Assembly: GCF_026586665.1 (NCBI RefSeq)
Contig: NZ_JAODIY010000001.1
Span: 186,001 to 250,000 of the forward strand
From: Halovenus rubra
GTDB lineage: Archaea > Halobacteriota > Halobacteria > Halobacteriales > Haloarculaceae
Length of the DNA stretch: 64,000 nt
Reading direction: 5' to 3'
The notes beneath the pieces were generated by a model. The model saw only the letters and a list, made by a program, of their open reading frames with translations, made no database searches and was not told the origin of the DNA. This document shows positions 8,230-16,941 of this stretch, piece by piece. The position numbers and the translations under genes are program-made. Every line of letters begins with the position of its first letter. The first letter of the stretch is position 1.

Positions 8230-9792
8230 ATGACACGCACCGACCTCGTGTCGCAGGTGCGGGACGTGCTGTTAGTTGATCCGGAACCGTTTCGTGAACA
8301 GGTACGTGCTGATGCTGAGGCAATTATGTCGGCAATCGAAGAGGGGGTATTCGACAATCCGCAGGCGATTATCGGACTCGAATACGAGTTTTATGCTGTC
8401 TCGCGCGGGCCAGATCCGAACGTTGCGGGTGGGTCTGATGAGCCACTTGGCTCACTCCAGCGGGTCCCACGTCGACTGCTCAACTTTATCCGGTTCGAGA
8501 AAGAACTTGGCCTCCACAACGCCGAGCTCTCGACAAGTCCACTGCCGCTGAACAGCGATGGGTTGCGAGCACAAGAGGCGACTGTCGCCGCCCAGCTCAG
8601 GACCGCAAACCAGTGTGTCCGTCGTGAGGGACTGGTGTTGGTCAGTGACGGCATCTGGACGATACCGACACAGGGGGAGACGGCCTGTGACTATCTCACA
8701 GATAGCGCCGAAATTGATGGGGTTCACATTGCGTCGAACCTGTCGAAATCGGCACGATATCACGCGATGGCGAATGCGGACTGCGAAGTAACTCCGGCCC
8801 TCGAACTCGATGCACCACATGTTTCGCTGTCAGCCCAGACGACTATGCCAGAGAGTCTCATCACGTCGATTCAGCCCCACTATCAGGTTCCGCGGGCACA
8901 GACGTTGCCCGAGCGGTTCAGGTACGCGTTGCGGGTTGCTGGCCCCTTGCTCGCCTTGGGTGTCAACTCGCCGCTGTTCCCACCTGACCTCTACGACGAC
9001 GTTCCGCCAGCCGACATTCTCGCTGACGCGCGGATGAGCAACCGAATCGGTACCTTCGAGTCGGTGTTGAACTCTCGTTCTGGCTCCGGAAAAGTCCGAT
9101 TTCCGCGTGACATTGCATCTGTTCAGGAAGCTGTCGACCGCATCGTCGATGACGACCTATTGATTCCGATGCCGGTCGATCCGGACCAAGAGTACGGCGC
9201 GTTCCAGGCAAAACACGGGACCTACTGGCGCTGGGTGCGTCCCGTGTTTGGTGGCGCGTCCGGTTCACGAGCAAACGCTCGCATCGAGTTCAGACCCATC
9301 GCGGCACAGCCGACGGTACGGGATACGATTGCCTTCCAGGCGGCATTTGCTGGGCTAATGGAGGGGTTGCCACAGGCAAATCATCCTGTCTCCGAGCTTG
9401 ATTGGCAGGTCGCCCACGACAATTTCTACGACGCCGCTGCCGACGGTCTCGATGCCACTCTTCGATGGATTACCGGTTCTGGAACTGAGACGACCGAGAC
9501 GAACGAAATCTTTGCGGACATCTTCGAGTACGCCGCTGAGGGGCTCCGAAGCTGTGGCCTCTCGGAAGAAACTATCGGGCGATACATTGGTCCGCTTCGT
9601 CGACGCGTCCGCCACGACCTATCGCCTGCTGGCTGGAAGCTTCAACAGGTCCAGCAGGCTCTCGACGACGGTGCTTCCTTCGAGGAAGCCGTCTCTGCTA
9701 TGCAACGGCAGTATATCCGCCGCCAGTCCGAGACGCTGTTAGAGAGTGACTTTGGCGCGTGGATCGAAGACTACAGCTACCGCGTTCGGTGA
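8230..9792 (+). CDS. GCS2-family glutamate-cysteine ligase-like carboxylate-amine ligase
   Basis: A 520-residue protein of the glutamine-synthetase-like ligase fold. The GLEYEFY motif (49-55) supplies metal-binding glutamates, and ARIEFRPIAAQPTVRD (about 350-365) is the second conserved block of glutamate-cysteine ligase family members. It is longer than haloarchaeal GshA proteins (about 360 aa) because of N- and C-terminal extensions; the C-terminus (about 420-520) is helical and charged. Haloarchaea make gamma-glutamylcysteine with a GCS2 enzyme, but this one may act on a different amino acid or amine. Its spacing suggests co-transcription with the upstream threonine-synthase-like gene. Confidence 0.8.
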   Translation: MTRTDLVSQVRDVLLVDPEPFREQVRADAEAIMSAIEEGVFDNPQAIIGLEYEFYAVSRGPDPNVAGGSDEPLGSLQRVPRRLLNFIRFEKELGLHNAELSTSPLPLNSDGLRAQEATVAAQLRTANQCVRREGLVLVSDGIWTIPTQGETACDYLTDSAEIDGVHIASNLSKSARYHAMANADCEVTPALELDAPHVSLSAQTTMPESLITSIQPHYQVPRAQTLPERFRYALRVAGPLLALGVNSPLFPPDLYDDVPPADILADARMSNRIGTFESVLNSRSGSGKVRFPRDIASVQEAVDRIVDDDLLIPMPVDPDQEYGAFQAKHGTYWRWVRPVFGGASGSRANARIEFRPIAAQPTVRDTIAFQAAFAGLMEGLPQANHPVSELDWQVAHDNFYDAAADGLDATLRWITGSGTETTETNEIFADIFEYAAEGLRSCGLSEETIGRYIGPLRRRVRHDLSPAGWKLQQVQQALDDGASFEEAVSAMQRQYIRRQSETLLESDFGAWIEDYSYRVR

Positions 9793-9936
9793 GCCCACGC
9801 CACTCCTGATTAGTGCGGACGGCTGTAGCGCCGTACAAGCCCGCCGTTTTGCCACTCTCTGTAAGATGTCTGGTAACGCATCTCTATGCGTGCCCAATCC
9901 AAAGCCTTTGTATCTCCCCACTACTGAAGCTCCTGT

Positions 9937-11100
9937 ATGACGGAGCAGGTCGTCGTACTCGGGTCCGGGTACGCGGGCGCTGGCGCAGTACGGAGTCTTG
10001 AAGACCAACTGGACGGCGAGGCGGATATCGTCTGGGTTTCTGATACTGATCATCACCTTGTTCTCCATGAATCACATCGCTGTATCAGCGATCCCGACGT
10101 TGCCGAGAAAATCACAATTCCGATCGACGATATCAAGTCGCCCCGAACAGAGTATCTCCAGGGGACTGTCGATGGCATCGACGTCGACGACCGGACTGTT
10201 CACCTCGAAGACGGTCCAGACCAAGAGTACGATTATCTCCTCGTCGGTATTGGGTCTCGAACAGCCTTTTTCGGCATCGACGGCCTGCAAGAAAACTCAC
10301 ATACGCTCAAAAGTCTCGATGACGCCCTCGGCATTCACGAGGATATCAAGGAGGCTGCCTACGAAGCCACACGGTCCGACCCCGCCCACATCGTCATCGG
10401 TGGTGCCGGACTCTCTGGCATTCAAAGTGCCGGTGAGGTTGCCAAGTTCCGTGACGAACACAGCGTTCCAATCGAAATATCGCTTGTGGAGGGTCTCGAC
10501 GAGATCTTCCCCGGAAACGACGACAGCGTCCAACAAGCGCTCCGGAGTCGGCTAGAAGACCGCAATGTGAACATCTTGACGGGTGACTTCATCAGTGAAG
10601 TTGACGAGGAACGCGCGTACCTCGGTGAGGATGAGGAACTCGACTACGACGTGCTTCTCTGGACTGGCGGTATCACCGGACGTGATGCAGTTACCGATGT
10701 TGAGTTAGAGAAAGACGACCGGAACAAGCGTGTCAACGCCGGACAGACGTTCCAAACCTCAAACGACCGCGTCTTCGCAATCGGTGACGCCGCCCTTATC
10801 GAGCAAAACGACGACCCGGCACCGCCGACCGCACAGGCTGCCTGGCAGGCTGCTGAGGTCGCAGGCGAAAACATTGCCCGTGAGATTCGTGGCCAGTCAC
10901 TCAAACAGTGGACCTACGACGACAAGGGAACAGTCATCTCGGTTGGCGAAGACGCTGTTGCCCATGACGTTTCGATACTGCCATTTGTCGACACCTTCGG
11001 TGGATTCCCGGCCCGCACGCTCAAGAAAGGCATTGCCGCTCGCTGGATTGCCTCGGTTACGAGCGTCGGGACGGCGGCAAAAGCCTGGCCCGATATGTAA
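9937..11100 (+). CDS. NDH-2-like FAD-dependent pyridine nucleotide oxidoreductase
   Basis: A 387-residue two-dinucleotide-fold flavoprotein. FAD binding is shown by VVLGSGYAGAGAVRSL (6-21) and NDRVFAIGDAA (about 278-288), NAD(P)H binding by IVIGGAGLSGIQSAGE (about 151-166). The order and length match type II NADH dehydrogenases and sulfide:quinone-reductase relatives. No SQR redox cysteines were seen, so quinone-linked NADH oxidation is the better inference. The C-terminus (RTLKKGIAARWIASVTS) is amphipathic and may touch the membrane. A 144-base gap separates it from the GCS2-like gene, so it probably has its own promoter. Confidence 0.85.
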   Translation: MTEQVVVLGSGYAGAGAVRSLEDQLDGEADIVWVSDTDHHLVLHESHRCISDPDVAEKITIPIDDIKSPRTEYLQGTVDGIDVDDRTVHLEDGPDQEYDYLLVGIGSRTAFFGIDGLQENSHTLKSLDDALGIHEDIKEAAYEATRSDPAHIVIGGAGLSGIQSAGEVAKFRDEHSVPIEISLVEGLDEIFPGNDDSVQQALRSRLEDRNVNILTGDFISEVDEERAYLGEDEELDYDVLLWTGGITGRDAVTDVELEKDDRNKRVNAGQTFQTSNDRVFAIGDAALIEQNDDPAPPTAQAAWQAAEVAGENIAREIRGQSLKQWTYDDKGTVISVGEDAVAHDVSILPFVDTFGGFPARTLKKGIAARWIASVTSVGTAAKAWPDM

Positions 11101-11256
11101 GATCTGTCGTCACGCCCTGTACATCTATCTACCCGTTGTACACCGTCGGAAGTTTCTTGTGTCGATTATACTGCCAGTGAGACGAAACATCTCGTGTCGA
11201 ATGGCATCGTTGTGGAAACATTCGCAACGACACTGACCCTCTCGCTTGGGTGGGCG

Positions 11257-12117
11257 CTACGAGCCAAGCAGCGCGTGCCAACTGCTTGCGCCCTGGTCTT
11301 TGACCTCTTCGTCCATCCCGGCAAGTATCGAGACGGCCTTGCTCGCCGTTTTAGCGGCTTTGCTTTCTCCCGTAACCTGGAACTCGCCGGTCGTTCGGTC
11401 AGCGTAGACCGTACAAACCGCACCGGCCCGGAGGCCGTAGATATTGGCAAGTGTGAGAATCGCGCTTGCCTCCATCTCGAAATTGAGCACGCCAGCCTCC
11501 CGGAGTTCGTTGATTTTGTCGTCGGCGTCGCGGGCGAGAAAACCCTCGAAGCCCTCTCGGCTCTGCCCGGCATAGAAACTATCGGTACTCGCGGTCAGAC
11601 CAACGTGGTAGGTATACCCCAACTCCTCGGCAGCTGCCGCCAGTGCCGCCACGACAGCGTAGTCAGCGACAGCGGGGTACTCCTCACGGACGTACTCCGT
11701 ACTTGTCCCTTCCTGTCTGACAGCCCCACTCGTAATAATCAAGTCACCTACGTCGGTCTCCTCTTGAATCGCACCACAGGAACCAACCCGAATGAGAGTC
11801 TCTGCGCCGACACGCGCAAGTTCCTCGACAGCAATTGCACTGGAAGGCGCACCGATACCCGTCGACGTAACTGAGATGGGTGTCTCGTCATGGGTACCGG
11901 TTGCCGTCCGGTACTCCCGATGGTTGGCAACCACGTCGTGGCCGTCCCAGCAGTCCGTAATCTTCGCCACTCGCTCAGGATTGCCCGGCAGGAGGACCGC
12001 ATCAGCAACATCGCCTGCCGAGACTTCGAGGTGGTACTGTTCGTCTGTTTTGGGGTCCTCGCTACCGTGACCCGTGCCTGTCTCTTCGTCCGTGCGTTCG
12101 TCAGTACTGTCTGTCAT
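11257..12117 (-). CDS. udp: Uridine phosphorylase
   Basis: A 286-residue nucleoside phosphorylase I family enzyme converting uridine plus phosphate to uracil and ribose-1-phosphate. After an acidic, low-complexity N-terminus (1-25) come VLLPGNPERVAKI (phosphate-binding loop), STGIGAPSSAIAVEEL, RVGSCGAIQ and the substrate motif NFEMEASAILTLA. The ATG (12115-12117) overlaps the cytidine deaminase stop, so the two form a translationally coupled operon in the order cdd-udp. With upp at 61 kb it gives a full cytidine/uridine to UMP salvage route. Confidence 0.93.
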   Translation of the reverse strand: MTDSTDERTDEETGTGHGSEDPKTDEQYHLEVSAGDVADAVLLPGNPERVAKITDCWDGHDVVANHREYRTATGTHDETPISVTSTGIGAPSSAIAVEELARVGAETLIRVGSCGAIQEETDVGDLIITSGAVRQEGTSTEYVREEYPAVADYAVVAALAAAAEELGYTYHVGLTASTDSFYAGQSREGFEGFLARDADDKINELREAGVLNFEMEASAILTLANIYGLRAGAVCTVYADRTTGEFQVTGESKAAKTASKAVSILAGMDEEVKDQGASSWHALLGS

Positions 12118-12524
12118 AGTGAATCCTCCGCATCATCGAGTGTCTGCGTCGAAATCGTATCGGGAAGCATCGTCCCGAGCGTTTCGGTCTGGACGCCGTC
12201 TTCAGTGTCACAGTGAATCCTAAACGCTTCGCCACAGAACTCCGACAGTGTCTGTCGGCACATCCCACAGGGGGCCACGCCGTCGCGGGCAGCCGAGGAG
12301 ACAGCGAGTGCCTCGAACGTTTGGTGTCCTTCGCGTACTGCAGTGCCAACAGCCACTTCTTCGGCATGCAGGCTGTTTGAGTAGTTCGCGTTTTCGATAT
12401 TACAGCCCGTGTACACCGTTCCATCGGCGGTTAGCAGGGCTGCTCCGACCTGGTACTCGGAGTAGGGTGCATAGGCGGTCTCGATTGCCGCCCGCGCCTC
12501 GTCGATGAGGTCGTCGGCGTCCAT
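12114..12524 (-). CDS. cdd: Cytidine deaminase
   Basis: A 136-residue homotetrameric-type cytidine deaminase that turns (deoxy)cytidine into (deoxy)uridine. The zinc and catalytic motifs are visible as HAEEVAV (53-59, with Glu55 the proton shuttle) and PCGMCRQ (85-91, zinc ligands C86 and C89). The start at 12522-12524 gives the standard family N-terminus; the open frame continues upstream but only with non-homologous sequence. Its stop overlaps the udp start (ATGA). The divergent SDR gene begins 84 bases away. Confidence 0.93.
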   Translation of the reverse strand: MDADDLIDEARAAIETAYAPYSEYQVGAALLTADGTVYTGCNIENANYSNSLHAEEVAVGTAVREGHQTFEALAVSSAARDGVAPCGMCRQTLSEFCGEAFRIHCDTEDGVQTETLGTMLPDTISTQTLDDAEDSL

Positions 12525-12608
12525 ATCTCGGCTGTAGACTGGCGGCGGCAAATAGCCACCGACAATGAGACTGCCCAGTATTATATCCGTGGCCGTCAAA
12601 GTCTGCCT

Positions 12609-13475
12609 ATGAGTCTCGATAGACCCGATTTGACAGGAAGCACGGCGTTTATCACTGGAACGACACGAGGTATCGGCAAGCAGATTGCGCTTGACTTGGC
12701 TGGGCAGGGCTGCAATATCGTTTCGACAGGCAAGACGAGCGAAGAAGATGATGGCTACAGCGAAGACAAAGACGTCAAGGGGACTATCGAGCAGACTGCA
12801 CGCGAGGCCGAAGAACGCGGGGTCGACGCCTTGCCGATTCAGGTCGATGTCCGAGATGAGGACGCCGTCGAGGCCGCCGCCCAGAAAGCTATTGACCACT
12901 TTGGCGAGATAGATATCGTCATCAACAACGCGAGCGCAATTCAGCTTCAGACTGTCGAGGAACTCCCACCCAACCGGTTCGACCTGATGACTGATGTCAA
13001 CGTTCGGGGAACGTACCTCACCTCCCGTGCATTCATCGACCACCTGAAAGATGTCGAAGACGCGTGGATTCTGACGAACGCACCGCCAGTAAGCATCGAC
13101 CGCAAGCCCGGTAGCGCGCCGTACACATGGTCTAAGCTGGGAATGTCTTTTGTCACACTCTCGTTGGCCGACGAGCTTTCCGGGTACGATATCGGCTGTA
13201 ACTCTTTTTGGCCAGTCACGGCAATCGACACCCGGGCAACTCGTTACTTCGGTCTCGGAACTGAAGACGACTGGCGTTCGCCTGACATCGTCTCCGATAC
13301 TGTGCTGGAAATCCTCCGCCGTGACCCCGCAGAGTTCACCGGCAACGCCCTCTACGACGAGGAACTCCTTCGCGAGGCAGGTCTCGATGACTTTTCGCAG
13401 TACAACTTGACCGAAGGCGACCCCGCACCGATGTCCGCACAGATGGCTGACCCCGAGTACAGCCGCTCGGACTAG
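12609..13475 (+). CDS. Short-chain dehydrogenase (HSDL2-like)
   Basis: A 288-residue classical-fold SDR. The cofactor loop is TGTTRGIG (17-24), NNAS marks the end of strand 4, and the active site reads YTWSK with an upstream Ser/Asn region. The insert between strand 2 and helix 3 (EEDDGYSEDKDVKGTIEQT) and the C-terminal part are as in the HSDL2/YMR226-like subgroup. It probably reduces or oxidises a hydroxy/keto lipid-like substrate with NADP(H); the substrate is not known. It is divergent from cdd and stands alone. Confidence 0.85.
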   Translation: MSLDRPDLTGSTAFITGTTRGIGKQIALDLAGQGCNIVSTGKTSEEDDGYSEDKDVKGTIEQTAREAEERGVDALPIQVDVRDEDAVEAAAQKAIDHFGEIDIVINNASAIQLQTVEELPPNRFDLMTDVNVRGTYLTSRAFIDHLKDVEDAWILTNAPPVSIDRKPGSAPYTWSKLGMSFVTLSLADELSGYDIGCNSFWPVTAIDTRATRYFGLGTEDDWRSPDIVSDTVLEILRRDPAEFTGNALYDEELLREAGLDDFSQYNLTEGDPAPMSAQMADPEYSRSD

Positions 13476-13588
13476 GATTGTCTACACCGTCTTGCCTGAG
13501 TAGCGATTGTCTGCAGTCGTCATCGAGCAGCCAACGCTCGATATCGGGACCTCGTTTCTCAAGATGGAGTCGCCTGATTGCTTGATTC

Positions 13589-14158
13589 TTACCCGATATC
13601 TTGGACAAGAAAAAATAGCGCGACAAGGACGCCACCAAAAACGACGACTGCACCGCCGGCAACGAGTGGTGCGCCGATAGCGGCTGCGGCAAGGGCGGCG
13701 ATAAGCACTGCGCCAAAGCCAAGACCAAGCACAAGCCGTGCGGGATTCTCGATGCCCGGTTCGTTTTCCTCGTGGCGTGGTTGTGGTTTTGCAAGCGATT
13801 CGTCAACTTGGACGGTTTCTTCCTTGGGGTCGGGCTTGCTGAGCTTGATGTCTATCCAGCGTGTTTCGGCTCCGTACGCCGAGGCAACCTTGAGCTTCCC
13901 GAGTTTTGCTTCCTGTTCGAGCGTTCGCTCGTCGACGGTGACGCGCACCTGCCGCTCTGACTCGGCTTCGACGTAGTGGTTGCCCGCGTCGAGAGTTGCC
14001 ATCTTCGAGAGTGGATCGTCGAGATGGAGATGGACGTGCAGCGCCTCGCTGTGGTTGACCAGCCGGATATCGAACGAGTCGGTGGTCTCGAACGATGCTG
14101 GCACCTCCAGCGTGTGGAGTCCTTCCCGGCTGATGTGCACGGCCAACTCGTCTATCAC
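13589..14158 (-). CDS. Conserved haloarchaeal membrane-anchored protein
   Basis: A 189-residue protein of unknown function. Residues 1-110 form a beta-rich soluble domain (LAVHISREGLHTLEVPASFE, DIRLVNHSEALHVHLHLD) resembling an Ig-like or archaellum-associated fold only in general character. A charged linker is followed by two adjacent transmembrane helices (about 142-187, GLGFGAVLIAALAAAAIG and AGGAVVVFGGVLVALFFLV). The domain is therefore tethered by its C-terminus. I recognise it as widely conserved among haloarchaea but cannot name it. Confidence 0.7.
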   Translation of the reverse strand: MIDELAVHISREGLHTLEVPASFETTDSFDIRLVNHSEALHVHLHLDDPLSKMATLDAGNHYVEAESERQVRVTVDERTLEQEAKLGKLKVASAYGAETRWIDIKLSKPDPKEETVQVDESLAKPQPRHEENEPGIENPARLVLGLGFGAVLIAALAAAAIGAPLVAGGAVVVFGGVLVALFFLVQDIG

Positions 14159-14220
14159 AGTTGAATGTGTGATGGGCTGATAGAAAAACCTTCAGGCCGC
14201 TAAGGTGTTTTTGACTGCGT

Positions 14221-14415
14221 TCAGGCCGGAGCCTCTTCGCGCATGTCTGGGGGTAGCATGTTCGGGATGCCGTCTTCGATAGGATACACTTCGCCACACT
14301 CTGTACACGTCAGCGTCCCAGTGAGGATTTCCTCGTCGTCGCGCTCGTCTACGTCCAGTTCGAGTTCGTGTTTGTCCAGCGGACAACACAGGATGTCCAT
14401 CAGGTCTTCGTCCAT
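14221..14415 (-). CDS. Trm112-like zinc protein
   Basis: A 64-residue protein starting MDEDLMDILCCPLDKHELEL; a second ATG 12 bases upstream is possible. The paired knuckles CCPLDKHE and CTECGEVYPIEDGIPNMLP are the hallmark of the Trm112/UPF0434 family. Archaeal Trm112 is a general activator of methyltransferases acting on tRNA, rRNA and release factor, stabilising them by strand addition. The same role is inferred. It lies between the membrane-anchored protein and azf; the two neighbours give no further hint. Confidence 0.85.
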   Translation of the reverse strand: MDEDLMDILCCPLDKHELELDVDERDDEEILTGTLTCTECGEVYPIEDGIPNMLPPDMREEAPA

Positions 14416-14621
14416 ACCTGTCAGCATGGCCGGGCGGGCAAAAGCGTTTGTGCTTGTCGCTGGCCGAACGGACTGCTCGCGGTTGCGTGTCCGTTCTTGT
14501 TCTCAAGCGAGTTTTTGTCGGCCGCTCGCTCTCTTGAGGGATGCCAGTGAAACTGGTTTGAACGACTGCTCCCGGGGGAAACCGTATGCTACTTATCGCC
14601 CGTCGTGTTTGTTCAAACTGA

Positions 14622-15392
14622 ATGGACGACCCGGTGTTACTCACGGGCGCGGGCGGTCACGTCGGGCAAACGGTCTACGAGCGACTCAAAGATGACTACG
14701 ACTGGCGGCTCCTGTATCATACACAGCCGTCACCTGAACCGGACCACCCCTACTTCACTGGCGAAGTACAGGACACGGACACGGTTCGACCAGCAATCGA
14801 AGATGTGGGAGCGGTCATCCACCTCGCCGGCGACCCTCGGCGTGACGCCCCGTGGCGAAGCGTTATCTCGAACAACATCGACGGCACTCACACCATCTAC
14901 GAACTCGCCGTCGAGGCGGGCGTCGAGAAAGTTGTCTTCGCTTCCTCGAATCACGCTGTCGGCGCGTTTGAAACCGATGAGCGTACCCCCGAGATGTACC
15001 GCGCCGACGACGATTTCCGCCTTGACGGCACGGAACGCCCCCGTCCGGGCAACAAGTACGGAATCAGCAAGGCGACAGGCGAGACTATCGGCCGGTACTA
15101 CCACGACGAGTACGGCATCGCTGTCTGTAATATCCGCATCGGCAACCTGAACGAAGACCACCCACCTATCGACTACGAGCGTGGGCAGGCAATGTGGCTC
15201 TCGACCGAAGACTGTGCCCATATCCATGACTGCGCCCTCCAGGCCGACTACGGGTATGAAACGGTTTACGGTATCTCCGACAACGACCGCAAGTACTACT
15301 CGCTTGAACGCGCCAAAGAGGTGCTTGGCTACGAGCCACGTGACAACTCTGCACACTTCGACGGGGATGAACGAGTCGTTAAGCCCGATTGA
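14622..15392 (+). CDS. azf: NAD-dependent glucose-6-phosphate dehydrogenase (Azf type)
   Basis: A 256-residue extended SDR, the expected length. It shows the Rossmann loop GAGGHVG (9-15), the HLAGD motif (67-71), ASSNHAVGAFE (107-117) and the catalytic YGISK (146-150). The stretch PRPGNKYGISKATGETIGRY and the C-terminal GISDNDRKYYSLERAKEVLG closely resemble the Haloferax volcanii enzyme, which oxidises glucose-6-phosphate with NAD+ in the haloarchaeal oxidative pentose phosphate pathway and is related to uronate dehydrogenases. A partial copy of this gene's 3' end occurs 1.8 kb downstream. Confidence 0.9.
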   Translation: MDDPVLLTGAGGHVGQTVYERLKDDYDWRLLYHTQPSPEPDHPYFTGEVQDTDTVRPAIEDVGAVIHLAGDPRRDAPWRSVISNNIDGTHTIYELAVEAGVEKVVFASSNHAVGAFETDERTPEMYRADDDFRLDGTERPRPGNKYGISKATGETIGRYYHDEYGIAVCNIRIGNLNEDHPPIDYERGQAMWLSTEDCAHIHDCALQADYGYETVYGISDNDRKYYSLERAKEVLGYEPRDNSAHFDGDERVVKPD

Positions 15393-15909
15393 GGGCATGA
15401 GAGTTTTGTGATGCAATCCCCGCCTTCGACCCCGCATTATTGTTGTCTTATACGGGATGTAACTGGGTCCCTGCTGTCGGCTAATTCGTTTTAGTATCGT
15501 CTCTGTGGCCTCTTCATCCATCCCCTGTTTGGGACTGTTTCTGTTGATAGAGCGTTTTATGCGTGGCTTTCGACCACTACCAAATCATACGAGAGATGGC
15601 TTTCGGCACCTTCCTCATTCAAGTCCTCGTGGCCGTTGACCACCTGAAACCTTCACCTCACCTCTCCGTACCCGCTCGCATGACCTTCGGCACGACGAGG
15701 CACGTCCTACCCGAAGACGGAATTTCCGAACTGACAGAGTTCCAATCAGGACGGTAGTTCCACACGTCTGCTGTTGGACAGTAGGAGTGACCAATTCAGG
15801 TGTGTCTCTACCGAATCGGTTAACCAACACATCTGCCAGTATAAGAACCAACGTTGGTTAATAGCCAACTGTTTATCTTTCTCTGTCGAAATCGAAAAAT
15901 AAACGCAAT
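15393..15909 (+). other. Intergenic stretch after azf, no supported gene
   Basis: About 520 bases without a convincing gene. A 64-codon frame at 15563-15757 (ending ISELTEFQSGR) is open but has no recognisable relatives and unusual composition, and could be a remnant of a mobile element. The last part (15830-15905) is AT-rich and contains TTGGTTAAT repeats at 15792-15865, likely a promoter-free spacer downstream of the lipoprotein gene. Confidence 0.4.
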
Positions 15910-16458
15910 TTACAGTGACGTGTCGGCCTCGACGATTTCGTAGTCGGTAATTTCGGCGGCTTCTTCACCGAAACCCCCCGGATACGCAACCTCGAACGCC
16001 CACGTTTTACCTGCTGACCAATTGTTGATGTTATCCAAAAACGTCTCTGCCAGCGTGTCACCCTTGTAGAACTCTACCACAACTTGGGCATATGAGAGTT
16101 CGTCATCGCTGACGTTCTTGGCTTTGCCTTCAATCACCACAGACTCGCTCATTTCGCCTTCATACTTGCGTACTAGCTCATGCGACAAAACTTCAATCTT
16201 GTCTGAGGAAACATCACTGTCACCTCCACTGTCGGAAGTACTGGTTTCACTACTGCCATCCCCACTGTCGGAAGTACTGGTTCCACTACTGCCATCCCCA
16301 CTGTCGGAAGTACTGGTTCCACTACTGTCATCCCCACTGTCGGAAGGACTGGTTTTTTCCTCGACGTCGCTGCCGTCGTCTCCGCTACACCCTGCAAGGG
16401 CAAGACTACTGGCAGTCGTTCCGAGGACCGCAAGGAGTCGTCGTCGGTTTAGTTCCAT
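15910..16458 (-). CDS. Twin-arginine lipoprotein with FxLYD-like domain and Ser/Asp/Gly repeats
   Basis: A 182-residue secreted lipoprotein. The signal NRRRLLAVLGTTASSLALAG ends in a lipobox Cys at residue 23. A spacer of tandem 12-residue repeats (SDSGDGSSGTST and variants, about 38-82) is followed by a beta-rich domain (about 88-180: SESVVIEGKAKNVSDDELSY, AQVVVEFYKGDTLAETF), the pattern of FxLYD domains. The repeats probably form a flexible acidic stalk between membrane anchor and domain at the cell surface. It lies in an accessory patch flanked by gene remnants, and its AT content is higher than its neighbours'. Confidence 0.75.
   Translation of the reverse strand: MELNRRRLLAVLGTTASSLALAGCSGDDGSDVEEKTSPSDSGDDSSGTSTSDSGDGSSGTSTSDSGDGSSETSTSDSGGDSDVSSDKIEVLSHELVRKYEGEMSESVVIEGKAKNVSDDELSYAQVVVEFYKGDTLAETFLDNINNWSAGKTWAFEVAYPGGFGEEAAEITDYEIVEADTSL
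16226..16352 (-). repeat. 36-bp tandem repeats inside the lipoprotein gene
   Basis: Three nearly perfect 36-bp units (starting 16226, 16262 and 16298) and half of a fourth (16334) encode the acidic 12-residue repeats of the lipoprotein stalk. The unit length is a multiple of three, so copy number can change by slippage without breaking the frame. Confidence 0.9.
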
Positions 16459-16567
16459 TACGTTTTGACAACAAAGTGGTACCTACTTATATCGTTCTCA
16501 TTGTCACACTACGTGATCCATATCACGATCTATGATTGTCATACCCTAACAAGGCTATATTACGGAA

Positions 16568-16885
16568 ATGCGACTTTCAACGGAATGGACGATCCTTGCG
16601 GACGAGCGTATCCTAGAATATTTACAAGAAAACAAGAGCAACACACCGACGAAAATGAAGAACCACGAGAATTCCCATTTCTTGCGGTCGTATCTGTCCA
16701 AGCGGTGCAAGGTGCTGTTGAATTACGGGGAATCGAGGAGAAAGCCCCGTGCTTTAGTGCGGGGATGATGTCAAGGGCTGATTGGAGACTACGGAAATGC
16801 AGTGTTCGTTCTCACTGACGAAGGAAACACGTTCCTCTCTGGTGAATTAAATCTCAATGAACCCGAACCCAACGACGAAGCGTAA
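16568..16885 (+). pseudogene. PhiH1-repressor-like winged-helix regulator interrupted by an insert
   Basis: The N-terminal half reads STEWTILADERILEYLQENK followed by LRSYLSKRCKVLLNYG, a haloarchaeal PhiH1-type winged helix. The C-terminal half continues in the same frame at 16778 as LIGDYGNAVFVLTDEGNTFL to TAA at 16883-16885. Between them sit 48 extra bases (about 16730-16777) that include an in-frame TGA at 16766-16768. Removing those bases restores NYG-LIGDYG, exactly the usual recognition-helix/wing junction, and a protein of about 89 residues. The gene is therefore disrupted by a small insertion, with little other decay. Confidence 0.75.
16730..16777 (+). mobile_element. 48-bp insert resembling the right end of an IS200/IS605 element
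   Basis: The insert carries the hairpin CCCCGTGC-TTTA-GTGCGGGG (16745-16764; 8 pairs with two G-T wobbles) followed by ATGATGTCAA. Subterminal hairpins with this kind of right-hand flank are typical of haloarchaeal IS200/IS605 (IS1341-type) elements and their palindrome-associated miniature derivatives. No tnpA or tnpB is present. The identification rests on remembered resemblance and on the clean interruption of the winged-helix gene. Confidence 0.55.
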
Positions 16886-16941
16886 TACTGGTTAGTGATT
16901 CGTTCCTTACTTCGCCATGAACGGTAGTCTTAAGCCTCCTC

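Noticed and set aside
15563-15757. 64-codon open frame after azf as a gene
   Set aside because: Un-haloarchaeal composition, no recognisable motif, no promoter or start context; kept only as a note in the intergenic entry.
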